Positions 8,783 through 17,600 of a stretch of 64,000 nt of DNA are shown piece after piece. The notes beneath the pieces were generated by a model. That model saw only the letters and a list, made by a program, of their open reading frames with translations, had not been told where the DNA came from and searched no databases. Origin of the DNA: Sternotherus odoratus (taxonomy: Eukaryota; Chordata; Testudines; Kinosternidae); the NCBI GenBank assembly GCA_032164245.1, contig JAVMKO010000211.1, forward strand, positions 1 to 64,000, written 5' to 3'. A program made the translations under genes and the position numbers. Positions within the stretch are counted from its first letter, which is position 1. Every line of letters begins with the position of its first letter.

Positions 8783-10162
8783 ATGGAGCCCGCTGACACC
8801 ACGGCTGCAGTAATGGCTGTTGTGAGGACCTCGATCACGGTTGCTGAGTTCCTGCTGCACCGTCTGCAGAGGAGGAATGCGATCCGGGGAGAACTGCGCT
8901 TTCCGGAACCCGACGACAGTGAGGAGGAGATGGACGAGGACAGCGGGGACGACAGGGACACTGACGTGCACAGCGGGGACGACAGGGACACTGACGTGCA
9001 CAGCGGGGACGACAGGGACACTGCCGTTTTTGCAAGTAGGGCGACTGACAATCTGTCAAAAATGGTGGCAATGGGGCAGGCTCATGCCATCGAACGCCGA
9101 TTCTGGGCCAGGGAAACAAGCACGGACTGGTGGGACCGCATAGTGCTGCGGGTCTGGGATGACTCCCAGTGGCTCAGAAACTTCCGCATGCGAAAGGGCA
9201 CCTTCATGGAACTTTGTGACTTGCTGTCCCCGGCCCTCCGGCGCAGGAATACCAAAATGAGAGCGGCCCTTACAGTGGAGAAGCGAGTGGCGATAGCCCT
9301 CTGGAAGCTTGCAACGCCAGACAGCTACCGGTCAGTGGCGAATCAGTTTGGGGTGGGTAGGTCTACAGTGGGCTTTGCTGTGATGCAAGTAAGCAGGGCA
9401 ATCGTCGAGCGGCTGCTACACCGGGTTATAAACCTCGGAAACCTGCAAGCCACAATAGATGGCTTTGCCGCCATGGGATTCCCTAACTGTGGTGGGGCTA
9501 TAGATGGGACTCATATCCCTATCCTGGCACCGGACCACGAGGCCGCCGAGTACAGAAACCGGAAGGGATATTACTCAATGGTCATGCAAGCAGTGGTTGA
9601 CCTCAAGGGACGTTTCACCGACCTGTACGTGGGGTGGCCGGGAAAGCTTCATGACGCTCGAGTGTTCAGGAACTCTAGGGTTTTTAGACAGCTGCAGCAA
9701 GGCACTTTCTTCCCCGACCAGAAAATTTCCGTGGGGGGGGGGGTCGAAATGCCGATCGCGATCATTGGGGACCCAGCCTACCCCCTAATGCCCTGGCTTA
9801 TGAAGCCCTACACAGGAGCCCTGGACAGGGGTCAGGAGCTGTTCAACTACAGGCTGAGCAAGTGCAGAATGGCCGTGGAGTGTGCATTTGGCCGCTTGAA
9901 GGGGAGATGGCGTTCCTTACTGATTCGCTCAGACATCCGCGAGAGAAATATCCCCATTGTTATAGCTGCTTGCTCTGTGCTCCACAATATCTGTGAGAGC
10001 AAGGGGGAAACATTTATGGCGGGCTGGGAGGCAGAGGCAAATTTACTTTCTGCTACTTATGAGCAGCCACACAGCAGGGAAAGTAGAAGAGCACACCGTG
10101 AGGCCCTGCGCCTCAGGGACGCCTCGAAAGACAGTTTTATGAGTGCCCGAGATGGCGTTTGA
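8783..10162 (+). CDS. Harbinger transposase nuclease (HARBI1-like, DDE superfamily)
   Basis: A single open exon of 459 residues from an ATG at 8783. It encodes the nuclease that cuts and rejoins element ends at TWA sites. Residues 39-82 are acidic and include three 10-residue repeats (HSGDDRDTDV type). A helix-turn-helix-like segment lies at about 178-200 (SYRSVANQFGVGRSTV). The catalytic domain follows: first Asp at 241 in GAIDGTHIPI, second Asp at 291 in GWPGKLHDARVF, Glu at 366 in VECAFGRLKGRW, with the conserved GDPAYPLMPWLMKPY at 329-343. All three acidic residues are present and there is no internal stop, although a G-run (about 9731) is a spot prone to length error. It is longer than vertebrate HARBI1 (about 350 residues) mainly because of the acidic N-terminus. 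AATAAA follows at 10315-10320. The accessory Myb-like protein is encoded convergently. Confidence 0.93.
   Translation: MEPADTTAAVMAVVRTSITVAEFLLHRLQRRNAIRGELRFPEPDDSEEEMDEDSGDDRDTDVHSGDDRDTDVHSGDDRDTAVFASRATDNLSKMVAMGQAHAIERRFWARETSTDWWDRIVLRVWDDSQWLRNFRMRKGTFMELCDLLSPALRRRNTKMRAALTVEKRVAIALWKLATPDSYRSVANQFGVGRSTVGFAVMQVSRAIVERLLHRVINLGNLQATIDGFAAMGFPNCGGAIDGTHIPILAPDHEAAEYRNRKGYYSMVMQAVVDLKGRFTDLYVGWPGKLHDARVFRNSRVFRQLQQGTFFPDQKISVGGGVEMPIAIIGDPAYPLMPWLMKPYTGALDRGQELFNYRLSKCRMAVECAFGRLKGRWRSLLIRSDIRERNIPIVIAACSVLHNICESKGETFMAGWEAEANLLSATYEQPHSRESRRAHREALRLRDASKDSFMSARDGV
8939..9028 (+). repeat. Three 30-bp in-frame repeats in the transposase N-terminus
   Basis: Copies of agcggggacgacagggacac plus 10 more bases. 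The first two differ at one position, the third more at its end. They encode the acidic decapeptide repeat at residues about 53-82. In-frame repeats like this change copy number easily. Confidence 0.9.
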
Positions 10163-10210
10163 GAATCTGCTCCCTTGCTGTGCTCTAAGCCTGCTGCCCT
10201 TGAACCCTCT

Positions 10211-10310
10211 TTCCCTCCCCATGCTTTCCCTCCCCCTTCCCCCCTCCCCATGCTTTCCCTCCCCCTTCCCCCCTCCCCATGCTTTCCCTCCCCCATCCCC
10301 ATGCTTGCAG
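10211..10310 (+). repeat. C-rich 29-bp tandem repeat in transposase 3' UTR
   Basis: Word ctccccatgctttccctccc repeated about 3.4 times with 29-bp spacing (atgc at 10221, 10250, 10279, with a shorter last unit at 10301). Confidence 0.85.
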
Positions 10311-10314
10311 AGGA

Positions 10315-10320
10315 AATAAA
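10315..10320 (+). terminator. Polyadenylation signal of the transposase transcript
   Basis: aataaa, 153 bp after the stop codon. It faces the minus-strand signal of the accessory gene. Confidence 0.7.
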
Positions 10321-10346
10321 ATCACTGTTTGAAAAATCATGGTTCC

Positions 10347-10352
10347 TTTATT
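10347..10352 (-). terminator. Polyadenylation signal of the Myb-like gene
   Basis: The complement reads aataaa, about 143 bp after the stop of the distal terminal exon (10495). The proximal duplicated exon has no such signal before the distal copy, because the duplicated block starts inside this signal at 10391. Confidence 0.65.
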
Positions 10353-10390
10353 GGTTAATCGGAAATACAAATACAGGGGATCACTGTCCT

Positions 10391-11751
10391 GGTATCCTGG
10401 AGGGAAACTGGCAGTCGCAGTGGGGGAGGAGCAGGCAAAGGAGGGGGGGGGGTGGGAAGGGGGGAGAGGAGGGGTGGGCAAGACACAGCAGCTTTTAAAA
10501 GTTTTCCGAGAACGTCAGCCTGCTGCTGCTGCTACTTCTGCTGGCTTGTGGGGTAGAGTGGAGCGGCCCACGTAGCTTGCCCCCCCGTGTTCTCACCCCG
10601 CGTCTGGGTGGGCAATCTATGGGAGTTGGGGAGGGGGGGAGGTGGTTACACAGGGGCTGCAGAGGTGGTCTTTGGGCATGCTGCAGCTCCACCAGAGATC
10701 GCAGCATGTCGCTCTGGTCCTCCATTATGCGGAGGAAAGCATCCATGCGTCTTTCCTCACGCTGTTCCCTCTGTTCTGCAGCGGCTTCCCTCTTTTCTGC
10801 AGCGGCTCTCCATTCCTGCCTCTCTCGATTCCTTTCCTCTCTCTCTCGATTCCTTTCCTCTCTCTCTCGATCCCTTGCCTGTATCATTCTTTCCCTCCAG
10901 TCCGTCTGGCGGGCTGCCTCAGCGCGCGAGTTCTCCACGAGTTCAGTGAACATCTCATTGCGCGTTCGCGTTTTCTTTTTACGCTTTCTTTTCTGCGGTG
11001 CAGGGCGGGAGGAGGAGGCCGGGGTATTCTGAGATAATTGTTCATCTGTGGGCGAGTGTGGGAAAATAAAGTTTGAAAGTTATGAGACAGATACATTCAA
11101 GGTTAGGAGGCAGATGCAGTCTCGGACGGTACACAATGGGAGTACTATGCCATTTGCAAACTCAGTATTCAGAGGCCTGATATGATTTCTGTACAAGGTC
11201 ATGTTCTACACCTAAAAGCTCACAGAAAAGTCAGAGCATCTCAGACACATATGCGTGCCTCAGCCCAAGACGGCTTCTGAAATCACCTTGCAGCCGGCCA
11301 TGGTAAGTTAAGTTAAAAGTGGCGCCTGCATACTGTAGAGCAACCCCGCCCCCTTCCCCCCACCGCGTGGCTGGCTCCCACTGTAACCGCAAACTGCAAA
11401 GCAAATGCCAAAAAATCTCTCGCTGAGGGCTAAGGTCTTTTTGGGGCTCTTCAGACCGCGTGCAGACTGCTCAGATTCCCTGCTAGCTACCGCTACGGGC
11501 TCGGGGGGGTGTGCGCGTTGGATCTGAAGCGGAAGAAACCGCGTGCAGACTGCTCAGATCCCCTGCTAGCTACCGCTACGGGCTGGGGGCGGGTGCGCGT
11601 TGGATCTGAAGCGGAAGAAACCGCGTGCAGACTGCTCAGATCCCCTGCTACCTACCGCTACGGGCTGGGGGTGGGGTGGGGTGCGCGTTGGATCTGAAGC
11701 GGAGGAAACCGCGTGCAGACTGCTCAGATCCCCTGCTAGCTACCGCTACGG
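10391..11751. repeat. Internal tandem duplication of the Harbinger element, unit 1
   Basis: Starts ggtatcctggagggaaactg. It corresponds to unit 2 starting at 11752 (ggtatcctggagggagaccg). It contains the distal terminal exon of the Myb-like gene, intron sequence and a four-fold 83-bp repeat at its right end. Confidence 0.9.
10495..11045 (-). CDS. Alternative (distal) terminal exon of the Myb/SANT-like gene
   Basis: A duplicate of the terminal exon at 11853-12367. A polypyrimidine/acceptor site (cgcccacag|atgaac) precedes 11045 on the minus strand. Joining exon 1 (ending at 13360, phase 1) to this exon keeps the frame and gives a protein of 367 residues. It encodes a basic KRKRKKKTRTR segment, then a highly charged coiled-coil-like region (RERQEWRAAAEKREAAAEQR) and a C-terminal proline- and arginine-rich tail. 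It is longer than the proximal copy by an extra charged repeat. It is the copy followed by a polyadenylation signal, so it is probably the original last exon. Confidence 0.75.
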
Positions 11752-11756
11752 GTATC
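11455..11756 (+). repeat. 83-bp tandem repeat, four units
   Basis: Units begin accgcgtgcagactgctcag at 11455, 11538, 11620 and 11708 (82-88 bp apart), each ending in a G-rich run of variable length followed by gttggatctgaagcgga. One unit of the same sequence is at 12782. Confidence 0.9.
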
Positions 11757-12832
11757 CTGGAGGGAGACCGGCAGTCGCAGTGGGGGAGGAGCGGACAGAG
11801 GGGGGGGGGGTGGGAAGGAGGGAGAGGGGGGGTGGGCAAGACACATCAGCTTTTAAAACTTTTCTGAGAACGTCAGCCTGCTGCTGCTGCTGCTGCTTCT
11901 GCTGGCTTGTGGGGTCGAGTGGAGCGGCCCACGGAGCTTGCCCCCCCGTGTTCTCACCCCGCGTCTGGGTGGGGAATCTATGGGAGTTGGGGAGGGGGGG
12001 AGGTGATTACACAGGGGCTGCAGAGGTGGTCTTTGGGCATGCTGCAGCTCCACCAGAGATTGCAGCATGTCGCTCTGGTCCTCCATTATGCGGAGGAAAG
12101 CATCCATGCATCTTTCCTCGCGCTCTTCCCTCTTTTCTGCAGCGGCTCTCCATTCCTGCCTCTCTCGATTCCTTGCCTCTCTCTCTCGATCCCTTGCCTC
12201 TATCATTCTTTCCCTCCAGTCCGTCTGACGGGCTGCCTCAGCGCGCGAGTTCTCCACGAGTTCACTGAACATCTCATCGCGCGTTCGTGTTTTCTTTTTA
12301 CGCTTTCTTATCTGCAGTGCACGGCGGGAGGAGGAGCAAGACGGGGGATTCTGACATACTTGTTCATCTGTGGGCGAGTGTGGGAAAATAAAGTTTGAAA
12401 GTTATGAGACAGATACATTCAAGGTTAGGAGGCAGATGCAGTCTCGGACAGTACACAATGGGAGTACTATGCCATTTGCAACCTCAGTATTCAGAGGCCT
12501 GATATGATTTCTGTACAAGGTCATGTTCTACACCTAAAAGTGACTGAGAAGCTCACAGAAAAGTCAGAGCATCTCAGACACATATGCGTGCCTCAGCCCA
12601 GGACGGCTTCTGAAATCACCGTGCAGCCGGCCATGGTAAGTTAAAAGTGGCGCTTGCATATTGTAGAGTAACCCCGCCCCCTTCCCCCCACCGCGTGGCT
12701 GGCTCCCACTGAAACCGCAAACTGCAAAGCAAATGCCAAAAAATCTCTCGCTAAGAGCTAAGGTCTTTTTGGGTCTCTTCAGACCGCGTGCAGACTGCTC
12801 AGATTCCCTGCTAGCTACCGCTACGGGCTGTG
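11752..12832. repeat. Internal tandem duplication of the Harbinger element, unit 2
   Basis: Second copy of the block at 10391-11751. It is shorter, mainly because it has a single copy of the 83-bp repeat at its right end. It contains the proximal terminal exon of the Myb-like gene. Confidence 0.9.
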
Positions 12833-13912
12833 GGGGGGGGGGGGGGCGGTCAGCGTTCGTGGGGGAGGGGGGGTGTTGGTCGGTCCTCAGCAGAAAAGAG
12901 TACTTTGCAGCTGGGAATCTCCCTACTAATTGCAGTCCGTATCTCAAACAGGCAACCCTGAATGACATCACTTTGCTGAGAATTTCTCGGAGAGATAGGG
13001 AGCGCATGCTCCTTGAGTCCATGCAAAGTCCTGGTCCATACGCCGCAATGCTAGCCTGCTCGATGATACCAGACAACTTACTACTTTCGTGGCGTGGGTT
13101 GGTGTCCTATCACGGGGGACCACATAAGGCGGCTCTCCCCAGAAATCTGCTGCGCTGGATTCATCGCTACCTCCTGGATAGCTTCCTTGAAATGTCTGCG
13201 GAGGACTTCTGGTCAATCCCGGAGTATATTGACAAACTCTTTGAGTAGAAATTGACCAGCAATGAAAGCACGCTAAGTCGTTAGGGCAAGTTACTCATTA
13301 ATAAATGCTTCCTTTACAAAATCACGCGTCATGTAATCACTTAAAAAAGAAACACTTACCCCCCTGGGAGGCTTGGGAGGGTACTGGCTCCAGGGTGACA
13401 AACAGCTCCTGGCTCTCTGGGTACACGGGTTCTCCGCTGGGCTCCTGCTGCTCCGTGAGACGTTCCTCTTCCTCATGGTCGTCCTCCTCGGAATCAGTCT
13501 CCTCCCTGACGATGATCCCATTGGTGAAGTCCATGAAGACCGGCGCGATGGTGGTGGGGGCGCCCCCCATTATCGCATTTAGTTCATTGTAGAACCTGCA
13601 TGTCCGTGGCGCGCCCCCTGATCGTCCGTTTGCCTCCTTGGCTTTCTGGAACGATTGCCGCAGCTCCTTAATTTTCACGTGGCACTGTGTGGTGTCTCTG
13701 TTGTGGCCCCTTTCTAGCATGGCCTTGGAGACTCTTCCGTAGGTGTTGGCATTCCGTTTGTTGTTGCGGAGTTCCAACATCACGGATTCCTCTCCCCAGA
13801 TAGCGATGAGATCCAGCACCTCACGAGTGGACCATGCTGGAGCTCTTCTCCTCTGGCTGGTCTCCAGGGTAGATGAGCTCTGCATGGAGTCTTGTGATGC
13901 TGAGCTCTGCAT
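11853..13912 (-). CDS. Harbinger accessory protein with Myb/SANT-like (trihelix) domain, two exons
   Basis: Proposed structure: exon 1 13912-13360, exon 2 12367-11853, both minus strand. Donor caggggg|gtaagt and acceptor cgcccacag|atgaac join in phase 1 (G|AT = Asp) to give 355 residues. The start is the first in-frame ATG, MQSSASQDS. Residues 24-112 form a Myb/SANT-like trihelix domain (RAPAWSTREVLDLIAIWGEE, then QCHVKIKELRQSF) with Trp27 and Trp39. An acidic stretch (about 137-150) follows, then in exon 2 a lysine/arginine cluster and a charged helical region. In this superfamily the Myb-like protein binds the element ends and helps the transposase into the nucleus; that role is taken from the family. 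Exon 2 has no polyadenylation signal of its own, so transcripts may run on through the second copy at 10495-11045. Confidence 0.85.
12733..13248 (+). CDS. Third Harbinger ORF, unrecognised protein
   Basis: An open frame of 171 codons on the plus strand, inside the intron of the minus-strand Myb-like gene. It ends at 13248 and is followed 52 bp later by AATAAA (13300-13305), so it has the layout of a real 3' exon. The first 50 codons cross the 83-bp repeat sequence and a G-run and are doubtful. Residues from about 53 on (SRKEYFAAGN...) look like an ordinary folded protein, with helix-like segments around 75-98 (DITLLRISRRDRERMLLES), 103-120 and 138-170 (RWIHRYLLDSFLEMSAEDF). Several acceptor-like CAG sites lie at 12895-12955, so an upstream exon is possible. 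I do not recognise the family and propose no function. Confidence 0.5.
   Translation: MPKNLSLRAKVFLGLFRPRADCSDSLLATATGCGGGGGRSAFVGEGGCWSVLSRKEYFAAGNLPTNCSPYLKQATLNDITLLRISRRDRERMLLESMQSPGPYAAMLACSMIPDNLLLSWRGLVSYHGGPHKAALPRNLLRWIHRYLLDSFLEMSAEDFWSIPEYIDKLFE
13300..13305 (+). terminator. Polyadenylation signal downstream of the third ORF
   Basis: aataaa, 52 bp after the stop codon at 13246-13248 and about 50 bp before the antisense splice donor of the Myb-like gene. Confidence 0.55.
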
Positions 13913-14319
13913 GGCGGCTAGTGCTGCTGATAGCTCTGAATGGCGACTGGGCAGTTCAGGTGAGCTGGCCACGCTGACCAAACAGGAAATGGCATTCAAA
14001 TGTTCCCGGGTCTTATCTACCTGGCCAGAGCAGTGAGTTCAGAGTGCAGTGCAGAGCGGTCACAGTGGAGCAGTAGCGAGGCAGTCCAGAGCGGTCAGAA
14101 TGGAGCATTGTGGGACAGCCTCTGGAGGCTATTAATGTCGGGTTCCGTCTTCACTAGCCCACGGTCGAGCTTGGAATGTCGAGATTAGCCTTATGTCTCT
14201 GGTTAGGCTGGAGTGCCAAGATCGATCTTTAGGGCCCTTTACATCGACGTTAAGGGCATGTATGTGAAGACTGGTACACGTTTACTTCGACCTAACATCG
14301 TTAACGTCGATTTAAAGTG
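13913..14319 (-). promoter_or_regulatory. Upstream region of the Myb-like gene and right subterminal region
   Basis: No in-frame ATG upstream of 13912 in the same open frame. The stretch holds repeated words around agagcggtca and a cattgtgggacag-type segment resembling the left subterminal repeats, then the right end. A promoter for the minus-strand gene must lie here if it is expressed, but I see no convincing TATA box. Confidence 0.4.
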
Positions 14320-14336
14320 GTAGTGAAGACATGCCC
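14320..14336 (-). repeat. Right terminal inverted repeat of the Harbinger element
   Basis: Complement reads gggcatgtcttcactac. A related, rearranged word (gggcatgtatgtgaagac) lies about 65 bp further in, a subterminal echo of the end. Confidence 0.9.
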
Positions 14337-14339
14337 TAA

Positions 14340-15530
14340 GTCCTGACTTAGAGCCATGTTTCCATATGTTTACAAAGTTTCCTCCTTTATTTATTCAACA
14401 GCCTTCATATTTGAGCCTCTTTATCTTGCAAAAATGTGCTGTAACTGTTATAAACCCATAGCTATTTACAAAGCTTGTTACTGGACAGCCTTAGTTGAGG
14501 CATGCTTTCATGCCAACAAACACCAGCAGCAAAGCGTGACATTTATGACTTCCACACTTTTTTCAGAAGTTCAGATATTGAGCTTTTACCATGCCTCAGG
14601 AATCTGCTGTTCTGTATATCCACAGCACCATGTAACCTAACACTTAATCATAGCAGTTCTCAGCAATCACATATTAACTATCTAGTCAAATACAGATTAT
14701 TCTCATCAGCCTTATGCCCTTGAATATATCGGAATATAGTAAACCATGTCATACGTTGTAATTTAACTTTCCTGTCTCGTTACAATGCTTTTGGCTTGAA
14801 TAGCCTTTGTTACCTAGTGGTATCATCGCACTCAAATAATCTTGCATTTCTGTCTCACTTGCTTCTAGTGCTTCACTTGCTTCTCTTTCAGTGTCTCTGG
14901 TGCAGCAGCAGCAAGAAATGCATGGATTATCCAGTTAAAAACCTTCTTCCTCCTCGCTCCCTCTGTGAGGTGAGTTCTGCACGCTGGGGAGTCTGCTGGG
15001 GTAAGTGGATTTTACTTCAGTGATTTTTGTGGAAAATGTATAACAATTAAAAATTGGTGGCACCTTATCAATTCAACAGCCTTTGTTGCTTGTTACACTG
15101 GATGTAAGAGAAGAAACTTTTCCCCAGGTTTCCCTAGTGTGATGCCACTATGTTTTAACAGATATCCTAGCTATATCAAGAGTTCTCAAAGGCCACATCT
15201 TACTGCAGTGTCTTCTGGACCATCTTTTTTCTCCTGCCCAAAGAATAACTCGTATGACTACCTACATACATAGAAAAGTAGTACTTGGAAAGCATTTAAT
15301 GTGATAGTAGCTTCGTGTGGTTTAGGGGCTGGAAACAAGAAGAACCAGGTCTCTGTAGACTAGAATGTCAGGAAATGCTTGATATACTACTGGTGCTCCA
15401 CAGGCTAGAATCTGGGAGCTAAAGGCCTCATTGTCCTTTTGAATGGTGACGAGCATTCACCATTCATGTACAGCTAATATTGCAAGATGGATGTTGACAT
15501 ACCATCGATCTTACTTTTTTTTTTATTTTA
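14340..15530. other. No recognised feature
   Basis: AT-rich, unique-looking sequence with only short, unremarkable open frames. Confidence 0.5.
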
Positions 15531-15650
15531 AGGCCAGAAAAGACCTTTACTAGTATCTGGTTTGACCTCCTGTGGAGCACCAGTCATATAACTTTGCTTT
15601 GTGATTGTCCATTTAGCCCAATAATTTGTGGCCAAGCATATTCTAGAACG
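15531..15650 (-). mobile_element. CR1 3' UTR fragment
   Basis: The plus strand reads aaggccagaaaagacc, then gtttgacctcctgtgg and gcccaataatttgtgg, i.e. the complement of the common CR1 3' region (...ggaggtca.ac.agat...tctggcctt). Diverged. Confidence 0.65.
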
Positions 15651-15705
15651 AGTTTTCTTTCATCAGAGAAGCTGGTCCAATAAAAGATATTGCCTAAATC
15701 ACTAT
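15651..15705 (+). mobile_element. PLE tail fragment
   Basis: gaagctggtccaataaaaga followed by tattgcct resembles the tail of another sauropsid PLE family. Short and diverged. Confidence 0.45.
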
Positions 15706-15950
15706 ACATGTCTGGAATGGGATCCACAGTATTTCAGCCTCCCATTCCTGAGGGTGCAGGTCCCTCTTTTTGCCCTTTGTGCACTGGGCTGGCCTATTTA
15801 ACCAAGGGAATGATGTGGCACATCTGCAGGTATCTGGAGCTGTACAAGCTTTAAGAATGGTTTTTCCTCCCTTTTGTGTTATTGTATATGGTAGACCTCT
15901 CTTCATTAAGGGTCATAGCAGAATTCATTCTTTAAAATGAGCCTGGATAG
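15706..15950. other. No recognised feature
   Basis: Unique-looking sequence with no supported gene. Confidence 0.4.
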
Positions 15951-16030
15951 CTGTCTTAAAAGATCCTTTAGTTCAACTATCCATTGAGTTAGATGGAGGA
16001 ATTATGGGGTGAAATTCTCTGGTCTGTGCA
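15951..16030 (+). mobile_element. CR1 3' UTR fragment cut at the palindrome boundary
   Basis: ggaggaattatggggtgaaa then ttctctggtctgtg matches the CR1 3' region that normally continues into a gtcagactagatgat-type segment. Here it stops where the 13-bp triplication begins. Confidence 0.55.
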
Positions 16031-16059
16031 ACTGGTCTGTGCAACTGGTCTGTGCAACT
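16021..16059 (+). repeat. Three perfect 13-bp direct repeats at the arm boundary
   Basis: ggtctgtgcaact at 16021-16033, 16034-16046 and 16047-16059. The last copy overlaps the first four bases of the palindrome arm. Confidence 0.95.
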
Positions 16060-16773
16060 TCAATATGTTCTGAAACTTAGACTATCAGTACAGTAGACAA
16101 ACACAAACTGTCTAAAACATGAATTGATTGCAGTTCAAAGAACAATGAAACTTTCTCTTTTTTCAAAGAGGTGATGCATGTGGGTAAGTAGTATATTTTC
16201 AGTTAGATTAGAGGGAGACCACACCACCAATTTAAAATCTAGCCAGTTTTAGGACAGGAGTTAGAAGTCGTTTCAGGCACTCCCTCCAGTTGCCCTGATA
16301 TTTTTTGTGGTTTTATCATCATGTTTCCAGTGCTGAAAGACTTAAACTGCTGAACTGGAATTAATTTGAAAACTGGATACAATTAATTTAGGCTTGAATA
16401 GAGACTGGGAATGGCTGGGTCATTACACAAATTGAACCTATTTCCCCATGTTAAGTATTCTCACAGCTGAACCTTTTGATATGGGCCAACTTGATTATCA
16501 CTACAGAAGGTTTTTTTCCTCCTGCTGATAACAGCTCATCTTAATTAAATAGCCTCTTAGAATTGGTATGGCAACTTCCACCTTTTCATGTTCTCTGCAT
16601 TGGGTGTGTATATTAATTTTTTATATATAAAATCTTCTTCTATATATACCATTCTATGCGTCTGATGAAGTGGGCTGTAGCCTACAAAAGCTTAAGCTTA
16701 AATAAATTTGTTAGTCACAAGGATTCCTGTTCTTTTTGTGGATACAGAGTAACAGGGCTGCTACTCTGAAACC
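16056..16773 (+). mobile_element. 5'-truncated Penelope-like element, right (inverted) copy
   Basis: Inverted copy of the left-arm PLE, including the GIY-YIG C-terminal remnant with the same in-frame stop (about 16355-16435) and the 3' tail ending near 16773. The upstream piece seen at 2418-2448 on the left is missing, because this copy begins at the duplication boundary. Confidence 0.75.
16662..16692 (+). ncRNA. Degenerate hammerhead-ribozyme-like motif, right copy
   Basis: CTGATGA at 16662-16668, stem gtgggc/gcctac with loop tgta, then CAAAAGC in place of the GAAA box. Same state as the left copy, so the loss predates the duplication. Confidence 0.45.
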
Positions 16774-17600
16774 TGTATGTAGGGTTGTTTTCGAATTGCT
16801 GCCTTCGCTAATCTCTCTCCTTAGTCTTGTTAGGCATTATTTGGAACACTAGCAGGTAAAAAAGGTTTCACACAAAGATATGATTTTAAACTGCTGTTCT
16901 GCTAACAAGAGTTTGCATAACAGGAAAAAAAGACAAGAGCCAAGACAATTAATGAAGCTTAAAATTTTCAGCTGACAGACTCAAAAGCTTTCTATTGCAA
17001 TAAGTAGAAAGCACATACACTTTGTTGTAGAATTATTAAGTCTTTAAATATATTAAAAAGCTAAGAATTCATTGTTATTTACTTGGGGCTATAACACTAT
17101 CACAAAATAAAACGGATTTAAACAGAAAGTCTGCTAAATCACTTCAGTGAGTCTTACAAGAAGGGCTACAAACAAGGCAAGTACTATCAGAAAATATAGT
17201 TTATGTATCACCACTAACTCTCGTCAATTATTTTTGATTTACCACAGCAGAGTACAGACTCAATGCACAACTTCCAGAAGTTGAGACGGACATTAAAGTC
17301 ACTCCAATGGGGATCTACTTCCAAGACCGAGATCAGCCCACACAGAGTTCTGATTTTCAGATGACATGCTGCCTACCCGCGTGTTAATCACTTCCCTGAT
17401 GAGCACCCTCCAGTCTTTGATGAGGCCAGGCTCGAACATGGCCCATTGTGTTTAGAAGACTAGATCCTGAGATCAGCTATTGCCAGGCCATGTCTTCACA
17501 GTCAGAACGGGTCCGCTCGTCCTCTGGGTTAGCTGGCAGGGGGGGAAATCCTAACGGGGATCAGACACGTGTCAAGTTGTGCGTCCAAACAAGTAGTAGT
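16774..17600. other. Arm sequence without recognised gene
   Basis: Reverse complement of about 871-1700. Nothing further recognised. Confidence 0.4.

Larger units (their letters stand above)
8424..14336. mobile_element. PIF/Harbinger DNA transposon, apparently complete
   Basis: The ends are inverted repeats: gggtatgtcttcactac at 8424-8440 and its complement (one mismatch) at 14320-14336. They are flanked by TTA (8421-8423) and TAA (14337-14339), compatible with the 3-bp TWA target site of the superfamily, although the two copies differ by one base. Inside are a DDE transposase (+), a Myb/SANT-like accessory gene (-) and a third ORF (+). At about 5.9 kb it is long for the superfamily, partly because of an internal duplication (10391-11751 / 11752-12832). 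With the transposase triad intact it could be autonomous. Confidence 0.92.

Noticed and set aside
11509..11697. Short repeated frames (DLKRKKPRADCSD type) in the 83-bp repeat as separate genes
   Set aside because: They are tandem-repeat translations. The same segment begins the third ORF frame, which is why its first 50 residues are considered doubtful.
12564..13076. 170-codon minus-strand frame opposite the third Harbinger ORF
   Set aside because: It lies in the Myb-gene intron and runs through the G-run and duplicated block. The plus-strand frame has a poly(A) signal right behind it and the minus one does not, so I prefer the plus strand; this one could still be tested with the same alignment.
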